A stretch of 64,000 nucleotides of DNA from contig JAKSGN010000022.1 of the NCBI GenBank assembly GCA_024180945.1, positions 124,001 to 188,000 of the forward strand. The letters are read 5' to 3'. Of this stretch, positions 57,159 through 64,000 are shown piece by piece; the first letter of the stretch is position 1; every line of letters begins with the position of its first letter. The stretch is from Macrophomina tecta (Eukaryota; Ascomycota; Dothideomycetes; Botryosphaeriales; Botryosphaeriaceae). Both the position numbers and the translations under genes were made by a program. The notes under the pieces were generated by a model. That model was not told the DNA's origin. It saw only the letters and a program-made list of their open reading frames with translations, and made no database searches.

Positions 57159-59257
57159 GCCCAGATTGACCTCATCGACTACAGCATTCGTCTCGACCCC
57201 GTTACAGGTGACTGATACATTCTGCAAATGCGAGACTGTTTTACGGATTACACGCTGCTTGTTCCACTGCCAGAGAAGTCATCCAGGGTTGTTGCGGCAG
57301 GAGTGCTACGTTGGGTCGTTGCTCTTGGACCACCCAAGGAGGTGCGATCGAGGCATGAGAACCCCGGAGATTCCTTATATACTTTGGCTGTGAATCTCCG
57401 CCTTTCCCGGTCAGGCTTCAGCGCTAACGCATTTAACAAGGAAGTGAGTTCCTCGCAGCGACGGGAGTAATCTTCCAGAACTACGGCGTTGCTGTCCATG
57501 TTAGCCGGCCGGGTCATCCGCAGTCTCAAGGCAGGGTTGAGCAAGCCAATGGGCAAGCGAAAGCTGCTATTGAGGCCGCGAAGATTGAACACGGCCACCC
57601 CGGCTTCGATCATGCGTGCGTTGACGCGACGATTACGCTGAGCAATCATATAGCAAGAAACCGACGTTGCACGTCCTACTTCGCCATCTTTGGCCGCACA
57701 ATGTGGGCGAACAAGCCTTGTCGCGTCCCTCTTACGCAGCGTAATATTGCTATTGGGCCTCGTCTTACTGATGATGACGCGCCCACCCCAACCGTCGAAT
57801 ATCTCGACGAGTCCCCGGCAGCTAGCGGGGAGGAGGTAGCCGCCGTCGACTCTGCAGCACCTCAGAATCAAGCCAGGGCCAGCTCTTGCGGTGTTTTACA
57901 TACAAATGAGGCCCCGGGCTTATCCAGCAAAGGTAAGGAGCCGCTGCGAGCATCAGCTGAAGACCCCGAACTGGCTGAAGCGCTGGAGAGGAGCTGGGAG
58001 CAGCGCAATGGGTGGGAAGACCTTCCACCGCTTGGTGACGCGTTTTGGGTGCCTGTTATACCTCACGAGGCTTCTTCCGGGACAGACCTTCATGAGTCTT
58101 CGCGACATCCAGCCTCTCATGCAACCTTGGCTTACTTCTTTGGAAGTGGCAAGGGTAAGGAGCGTGCCGCGCCTCCCTCGACTTCTCAGGCCACCCCAGG
58201 CACAATCTACTATAACGAAGAGGTAGGGTCGCCTTCTGAGTCGCCTTCGGAGGATGAGTGCCCGCAAAAGGATTCAAGCGTGGGATACGTCCCGCCCCCA
58301 TATGGCTACCTCTTTCCGAGCCGGGGACCTTACATCGAGCCGGAGAATGCAGAGAATGGTCCCCGGGGTGACCTCCAGGTGCCAGTTTCCGCCCCCAGTA
58401 GCAGCACACCTACTTCTTGTGGTGCCTCTGTTGGAATAGCGCTCGCGGACGCTTCTGCTGGTCCAGAAGAGGCGTCCGCAGGTCAGGAGGAAGGCGAGCT
58501 GGGTGCTGAATCTACTTCTACTATACCCAGGAAACGAAAGAGGGTATCATTTGCTGGAGAAATGACCGGAGATGTCTTTGGGGAGCCACTTTTCGATGAC
58601 ACCTCACAATACCACCCAAATGCGCCTCATGGACGTGGCGAGGCCGGCTTTGACCGCACAAGACATGACCAGGCTATCCGAAATGCTCGTCAGAAGGCGC
58701 GGGAACGCATGGTCAAACATTTTAATACGTCACTGGCATCCACCGAGTACAAGGTGGGTGACGTCGTCTCAGGGACTATCCCGCCGCAGTACAAAGAAGA
58801 CAAAACAGGCGTACTTATTGGTGTGATTCACGAGGTGCTCTACAAAGACGAAGACGATTATAAGCATTACGTTTTACAGACACCTTTTGGTATTGTTGAC
58901 CGTCCTTTTGCAGCGAACGAGCTCGAGCTACTACACGAGTCCATGAGGCCTGAAAATCTCGATGAATTGCACAAGCTCTTACGTCAGTTTCGCTTAAGGC
59001 TGCCTGCTATCGCAACGCTCTTGCCATGGGCACTACAGACCGTCGCTGCCACTGTACAAAGGGCTGTACTTCTGACCGCTGTGGGTGCAGAAACTCCATG
59101 GCAAAGTGTACCAGACGTTGCCACAAGGGAGCGCCGTGTAGCAACTCGACGGAGCTTCCAGGAAGTCGAATCCTCGGCGCGCGGAGGTATTAGAGGCAGC
59201 ACAACTCGCGCAGGGCGGGCTGTAAGGCCAACGAGGAAGGTTCTGGGCCAGGATTAG
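57159..59257 (+). pseudogene. Integrase-core (rve) protein with Cys-rich tail, truncated and frameshifted
   Basis: DDE integrase-type protein similar to KRBA2/Ginger-like integrases. First Asp in QIDLIDYSIR right at the hAT boundary, then YILQMRDCFTDYTLLVPLPEKSSRVVAAGVLRWVVALGPPKEVRS in the next frames, and a catalytic Glu in SRPGHPQSQGRVEQANGQAK (about 57530-57590). A long open part (57701-59257) holds a Ser/Pro-rich linker, basic PRKRKRVSF, and the block HDQAIRNARQKARERMVKH...YKVGDVVSGTIPPQYK typical of the C-terminal region. Near 58990 the homology changes frame to a CXC-like Cys cluster (CHCTKGCTSDRCGCRN...CTRRCHKGAPC). The second catalytic Asp region is garbled (RSRHEN). At least two frameshifts plus a TGA near 57216. 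The N-terminus was lost at the hAT 3 junction. Confidence 0.75.
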
Positions 59258-59621
59258 CTGGGGGAACAAGTTGTATTATGATAGGCTGCACCATATAAAA
59301 TTGCAACTGATCTCCGTTCTCTCTGGCGTCCACCACAGTAAAAGCTCAACACCATACGTCTGAAGCATCTGTATAGGTACTCCTCCCGGTTTCCGACATG
59401 CAACTACGACATTCCATTGCTACTATAGCGTTCCTGCAGCATATCACGAGGTACACACGACGTTGACCGAGTTTTCTGCTTACAAGAAACGTCCAGAAGA
59501 ATACCATACTAGCCCAGTATCCTTACTTCTTAATTCTACTGCTCTAAAGCTGCCCCGGCACATACCCTAGCACATGCTTCAGCACGTGCTCTAGTATCTA
59601 CCGTAGCAGCTATTAAGGTTG
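59258..59621. other. Spacer
   Basis: No gene recognised between the integrase-like gene and the solo LTR. Confidence 0.45.
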
Positions 59622-59847
59622 TGTCTAACTATTTTACCTTACTGCCTCAGATCAGCATCTACTCTTTGCTACCTCCTCACTACTCCGCATCTTCACAAGC
59701 TTCGGATAGCAATATCGGCTTCTACTCTCCTCGGTTATTCAAACACTCATTTATGTGTATAAGCAAGCCTACCTCCCTCCCTCTCAGGAGACAGGCAGAA
59801 TCTACTCTCTTTCTGACCTCACGACTCTTCACTACCAAAATCCAACA
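59622..59847 (+). repeat. Solo LTR family B, 226 bp, near-TSD GGTTG/GGTAG
   Basis: TGTCTAACTATTTTACC...CAAAATCCAACA. The flanking pentamers differ at one base (59617-59621 GGTTG; 59848-59852 GGTAG), consistent with an older insertion. Confidence 0.85.
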
Positions 59848-60786
59848 GGTAGGCACGCCGCTGATTACAGTAGTAGCGAGCTGCATAGGAAGAGCGGTAA
59901 AAGGACCCTTTCTTCACATAATTTCTACTCGCGGAAGCTACGTATACATCATGCCTTCCCTTCATACGCTATCGTGCTTGCCCCTATAAGGCGTCACGGG
60001 GCCTGCCCTGGCACATGCCTTGCGGCCGCATTCTGGCTATATAAGAACCTCTGTCCCTACACCTCCTCCTCTTTCTTTTCTTCAGCAAATCCAAGTCACG
60101 GTCGGCACAAGCGCCGAGTTCTTCGACTCTTGCCTACGATTGCGCCCCGTTTGTGCTTGGCCTAGCGGCAGGCGCAGAGAGGGTGGGATCTTGTCATGTT
60201 TTATATACATAATAGGGTGGTATCTCTGGCGCCCATCTACCTATTTTACTCAACACCATGCTTTTGATGAGAGAGCGGTTATCGGCTTTCTGGCGCCGGC
60301 GAATTGTGGGGACCGGGTTCGTGTATTACGCGAAACCCCTTATACCACCTTCGGTCCTGAAACAACACGAAGATTTAGGATCGTACCGCGCGCATTTGGC
60401 TAGCCAAACAACGGGTAGTTTGAGGACCAGGGGGTCCGGTCCCCCAACATACCGATTTGGCTAGCCAAATACGCGGCGTTGGGTGGCCAAATGGCCCCGG
60501 TCCTGAACGGGGTGGAACACCAGCATCTTCAAATCGCATCAATGCTCACCACTAGACGTGCACTCACCATACATGCTCGGTAGCAGCACCTCTCGTGGCC
60601 ATCCTTGGCTGACCGCTCCGATGGAGGCTGTGAGCTGGGCTGTCTCGCAGCGTCTATTGGTGTGCAACCTTGTTGCCAGGCGAGGGCGGAAGCTCGAGCC
60701 ACATCCGGGTGGGGAACGTTTCGAACCTCAAGGCGCACCCGCGGCGGGCCACAGCATCTGCAACATTCGAAAAGGTCCCAGTCATC
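59848..60786. other. Upstream region of the chromodomain gene
   Basis: No gene recognised. A CTATATAAG box lies at about 60038. Palindromic TTTGGCTAGCCAAA sites lie at 60395-60470. Confidence 0.45.
60395..60470. promoter_or_regulatory. Two TTTGGCTAGCCAAA palindromes
   Basis: Perfect 14-bp palindrome at 60395-60408 and a 16-bp version at 60455-60470, with a related TGGCCAAATGGCC at about 60484. About 320-400 bp upstream of the chromodomain start codon. The dyad form suggests binding of a dimer. Confidence 0.55.
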
Positions 60787-61302
60787 ATGCCCGCCATCCG
60801 CCGTGCTAAGCGGCAGAAGGAATGGCCTGCCGTGCGCATTCTTGACGAATCGCCCACCCACTATCTCATCGATTGGGCTGGCCCCTGGGACCCAACTTGG
60901 GAGCCCAAGCACTACGCCAACACCGCACTAATCACCGAGTGGAAAGAGAAGAGGACTGGCGCTCGGCAGGACGAGCGGATAGTGGACAGCCGCAGTGCAG
61001 GTGCGCGCAGGGAAGTCGTATGGGATGATAAAGGCAAAATCCACGGGCGCAGAGTCGATGGACCGAACCACGTCAGGCCAGAGAATAACGGGTGTGACGG
61101 GCACCCTAATGACGACAAAACCAGCGACGGATTTTGGTCGGCCGAGCGTATTCTCCGCGAGAACAAGGCACACTACCTTATCGCCTGGGCGCCATCCTCA
61201 GGAACAGGCCGGAAGTCCAAGCCGACGTGGGAGCCTAAGGAGAATGCAAACGATGAGTTGCGCGATGAATGGGAGAGCAGGAAGACACGGAAAGAGAGGT
61301 AA
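60787..61302 (+). CDS. Twin-chromodomain protein, 171 aa
   Basis: From ATG 60787 (MPAIRRAKRQKEW). The first chromodomain, residues about 11-56: WPAVRILDESPTHYLIDWAG then WDPTWEPKHYANTALITEWK. The second, about residues 118-166: FWSAERILRENKAHYLIAW, then PTWEPKENANDELRDEWESRK. Both keep the aromatic and W-E-P positions characteristic of the fold; the second has a 9-residue insertion before PTWEP. Fungal proteins with paired degenerate chromodomains often derive from retrotransposon integrases or act in heterochromatin binding. The last codons, AGAG then GTAAAT, could be a splice donor, in which case the frame would continue beyond the LTR that begins 5 bp after the stop. Open upstream frame to 60670 has no ATG support. 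Confidence 0.7.
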   Translation: MPAIRRAKRQKEWPAVRILDESPTHYLIDWAGPWDPTWEPKHYANTALITEWKEKRTGARQDERIVDSRSAGARREVVWDDKGKIHGRRVDGPNHVRPENNGCDGHPNDDKTSDGFWSAERILRENKAHYLIAWAPSSGTGRKSKPTWEPKENANDELRDEWESRKTRKER

Positions 61303-61307
61303 ATATT

Positions 61308-61616
61308 TGTCAACCAAAATCCCCTGTTTTAGGCAACACTCCTTTTTTGATGTCAGACTTTCTTGCCTTACTACCTCAGGCATCTCCTTTATCTCGAATA
61401 TTCTATCCTTTAGGCAACAACACTCCTTAGTGTCCAATCCCGCATCGGCACTCTTTCTCGGATCTTTGGTATCCTCGGTTATGTAGCTATCACTCACATA
61501 TATAAGCAAGCCTACCGGCCTTCCTCTTGGGAGAAAGGCAGAAGTACACAGACAGAAATTCGATTCTCTCTTCTGACCTCACCGAGTTCGGGCCTGAGGC
61601 CCACCCAAATTCGACA
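61308..61616 (+). repeat. Solo LTR family A, 309 bp
   Basis: TGTCAACCAAAATCCCC...CCCAAATTCGACA. The 3' 75 bases are almost identical to 52597-52671. Flanks ATATT and GAAAG differ, so no TSD. It separates the chromodomain frame from the next gene. Confidence 0.87.
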
Positions 61617-62778
61617 GAAAGTATTTCATATTGTGGACAGGAGGTCCGACGAGAAAATCCGCTGATTAAAGCACTGTTCGGTCTCGCCAAGCGCTTATTT
61701 GAAGAAGTCCAAAACTTGGAGCCGGGGCTTGTTCTTGAGGGCCTGCCGAGGCTCAAAATAATCCCATCAAGGAAGGGTCAGGAAGCTACGGCTCAAGCCG
61801 GTATGTCCATGCAAAACCGTTAGCGGGTAACGTACTAATCTTATACGGTCAGGCAAACAGATTAAGGATCACCATCACGACGATGATGCGAGAGCTGAGG
61901 ATTGCTCTACGGATCCTCATAACATTGATGCTAAGTCGCTGCTAGATACCGAGGCTATTCGTCAAGATGAAAGGAAGGAGGCGCCTGGAGCTGAGACGCA
62001 TACGAGGAAGTACCAAGCAGTAGTATGTATTTGGAGATCATGCGTTGCTTGGGTATGCACTTACGAAGAAGCAGATTTCGACAGCCACTTCCGCACTTCA
62101 TTCCCCGAAAGCAACACTCAGACAACTTCAATCGAGATCAATCCGTCCGCCGACTGTGAGCTCCGCACCATTATTGTGCCTATCAAATGTTTTCCAACGT
62201 TCTGGACGGGTTACAAATCGAGGACAGTTAGGATCGGAGATGGGCAGCATGAGTTCTTCAGAGATCAACTCCCTCGCGCAGCAGAGTATCTCCAGATGCT
62301 CCTAGAGCTTCGCGACCTGGCCGACCGGCACTACGCAGGCTGTAACTACGAGCTGCATGCCAAATTCCCGGAACAGCTTGTGGTCACCTTTTTGCTCGAT
62401 CCCAACGGGTACTGGGCAGAAACAGAGGCTGACACGGATGTGGAAGAGCTTCGTGCTGACCCAAACCGTTCCATGGGATCCCTGAGCCCATACCAGCCTA
62501 AGCGAGTCACGGAAGGTGTTTTACCTGGGGGACCTATCTCCTCCGATTCTTTGGTACAGGGTCAGCGGCAAGGGACGCCATACCCTGGGTGCGAAAATAG
62601 CGACAGTAATCAAGAAAATCGGAGTGGTCTCGCACGATCAAGGAAGCGATGGCCAGAGACATCGGGCTCTGATCAGGACAGGAAGAGAAGGAAAATGCAG
62701 ATGGGCGCATCTCTGGAAGACCCTGTAGACCTCACTGGAGATGGTGGATCTGATTCGAATGGAAATGATGCAGTCTGA
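61617..62778 (+). CDS. Unknown two-exon protein, 5' end lost at an LTR
   Basis: Exon 1 is open from the LTR boundary to 61800; intron 61801-61852 (GTATGT, CTAAT, CAG, 52 bp); exon 2 61853-62778 in phase, about 370 codons visible. No start codon after the LTR, so the N-terminus lay upstream or was replaced. Features: HHHDDDARAED, Cys/Trp stretch VVCIWRSCVAWVCTYEEADFDSHF, a compact folded-looking block CFPTFWTGYKSRTVRIGDGQHEFFRDQLPRAAEYLQMLLELRDLADRHYAG, then a low-complexity tail with a nuclear-type signal (DRKRRKMQ) and an acidic end. No family recognised. The clean intron and absence of stops mark it as a real gene. It may once have been one gene with the chromodomain frame. Confidence 0.65.
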
Positions 62779-63266
62779 AAATATAAGCAGTCTCACAATT
62801 GATACAAGATTTTTGCTCGGAATACCTGTTCGATCCATGGCGGTACCTTCGCCAGCGTGTCAGTGATGATGATGATGATGATCAGTGGTGTATTCGGTAT
62901 TGAAAAACCCCTGTCAATATCCTCAATACATATTGAGGATATTGATTTTTTCAATATTGACTCTTCAATATACGATTCTTCAATATTGAGAATATTGAAT
63001 TCAAGCACTCGCTACCCAGGAGAACTCCGTGTTAAGTGGCAATGTTGCCACTCGAAGTCTCTAGAAGCAGCTGGAACATAATAAAAGGTGGTAAAGAATT
63101 GTTCAGAGAAAGGTATAAAATGATGGGTTGAGTCCGTAAACAAAAGAACAAGTCTTACCCTGCGTTTTACAACACTCCGGAGTCACAGACTTTTCGTTGT
63201 CAGAGTTTTCGCACACTGTGCATACAACTAAGGAGTAATGCAATTACTCCACTACCACGTCCAATA
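62779..63266. other. Spacer with AT-rich foldbacks
   Basis: Contains a (GAT)6 run (about 62864-62882), a strong hairpin and several ATTGAA/TTCAAT words, and a TATAAAATG box near 63113. It leads into the next hAT. Confidence 0.5.
62901..62959. repeat. Long AT-rich foldback
   Basis: CAATATCCTCAAT (62915-62927) pairs perfectly with ATTGAGGATATTG (62932-62944) across a 4-base loop. The stem continues outward as TATTGAAAAA paired with TTTTTTCAATA after a small bulge. Downstream, TTCAATAT words repeat three times to 63000. Confidence 0.85.
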
Positions 63267-64000
63267 TGGCAAGCAGCGACACCGAAATGGATGACGATAG
63301 CTCCTCTCAATTCTCAAGCCTCGATTCTTCTCAATTTGTCGAGCTGTCGCGTGCCGATAGCCCCGATTCTGCAGTCACTACTAAGAGCAGAGCTTCTTCC
63401 GGCCGCGGGGGCTAAGAAGCGTACCCAAACCGCTATAGAGACTTGGTGCCATGCGAAGAAGCTAAAGCCAGATAAACAAGTCCGACGTGATCGCGCTGGC
63501 AACAGGATATGGGTGTGCAGTAGATGCTCATGGGAATCAGCTTCTCTGACCTCTGCACGAAACCATCTTGATCAAATGCATGGTATCAAGATTAAAGCGC
63601 AGCAGCCACAGGTTGTAACAAAGGGACAGGCGAAGTTTAAGCAGGTTCTTCGACGGCAGGGCGAGAAACAGCAAGCTCAGGCTGATGAACGCGAGCGAAA
63701 AATGCTCAGGAATGCCGTCAATCAAAAGGCCTTCGACGAATCTCTACTGCAGCTTATCGTGAACAACAACCTCCCACGTAAGTCAATAGAGTACCCGGAG
63801 CTGTACTCCCTAATTATGAGCGTCAATTATATGGCAGCAGAGGTTTACCCGAGGTCCCGAGCCGCAATACCAAAGAATATTAACCGCTCCTTTATGCGGA
63901 CCAAAGCCGAGGTAAAACAACAGCTCCGCTCCGCACTCTCCGAGATACACCTCGCCTGTGATGTTTGGACAACTGAGTATAAGAAGAAGGCTTTCCTGGC
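63267..64000 (+). pseudogene. hAT transposase 4, N-terminal part, runs off the window
   Basis: ATG 63267 (MASSDTEMDDDSSS) starts a Ser/Asp-rich leader. After a G-run at about 63407-63411 the frame stops at TAA, while the next frame continues with KKRTQTAIETWCHAKK and a BED finger (WVCSRCSW...ARNHLDQMHG, about 63507-63580), then a Gln-rich helix and, near the window end, HLACDVWTTEYKKKAFL, the first catalytic block. A one-base change in the G-run (or an unseen intron) separates leader from finger. From the finger to 64000 there is no stop, in contrast with hAT 1 and 3. 3' part outside the window. Confidence 0.8.

Noticed and set aside
1..64000. Giant Starship-type element
   Set aside because: No tyrosine-recombinase (DUF3435) captain gene or typical cargo order was seen in the window.
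1..64000. CRISPR arrays, bacterial operons, rRNA
   Set aside because: No regularly spaced repeats, Shine-Dalgarno-led gene strings or rRNA-like sequence were found. All gene structure is eukaryotic.

Overview
The window looks like an ascomycete fungus (Pezizomycotina-type). Its genes carry short introns of 45-70 bp with GTATGT/GTAAGT donors, CTAAC-like branch sites and YAG acceptors. Its families are typical of filamentous fungi: Pth11-like/CFEM receptors, a fungal rhodopsin-fold membrane protein, GH18 chitinase, CalB-like lipase, DUF7924, and fungal hAT, MULE, pogo and Tad-like elements. It reads as a repeat-rich accessory region: few host genes, most of them damaged, among layered transposons. 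There is no rRNA, convincing tRNA, CRISPR or bacterial-style operon.

Layout. 0-3 kb: MULE transposase with one nonsense codon. 3.4-5.5 kb: DUF7924 (putative PD-(D/E)XK) gene with one TAG. 5.8-6.7 kb: frameshifted relic of orotidine-5'-phosphate decarboxylase. 7-7.9 kb: small kinase-like gene. 8-11 kb: complete MULE with 76-bp identical TIRs. 11.5-15.8 kb: two dead hAT elements. 16-16.5 kb: LINE 3' scrap. 20.8-21.9 kb: five-exon rhodopsin-like gene. 23 kb: hypothetical gene. 24.4-25.6 kb: GH18 chitinase with a TAG and an altered catalytic motif. 26-28.6 kb: RNase H scrap and two tiny solo LTRs. 28.8 kb: hypothetical gene. 31-32.6 kb: CFEM/Pth11-like receptor. 33.6 kb: solo LTR. 34.4-35.9 kb: secreted lipase. 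41.3-47.3 kb: full-length LINE inside a solo LTR. 50 kb: BAH-like gene. 50.8-53 kb: pogo relic hit by three LTR insertions, one inside another. 54.3-57.2 kb: full-length hAT with eight nonsense codons, abutting an integrase-like gene (57.2-59.3 kb). 59.6-62.8 kb: solo LTRs, twin-chromodomain gene, unknown two-exon gene. 63.3 kb to end: start of another hAT.

How it fits together: the sequence mainly records successive insertions followed by single-base decay. Two decay modes are visible. One is nonsense-only, with TAG/TAA replacing probable Gln codons and no indels (MULEs, two hATs, chitinase, DUF7924 gene), resembling light RIP or cytosine deamination. The other is frameshift-rich (decarboxylase relic, LINE scraps, integrase). 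Ten LTRs are present, all solo, and no gag-pol was recognised. The non-transposon genes are secreted or membrane proteins (chitinase, lipase, two 7-TM proteins) and chromatin-type proteins (chromodomain, BAH). No evident pathway links them.
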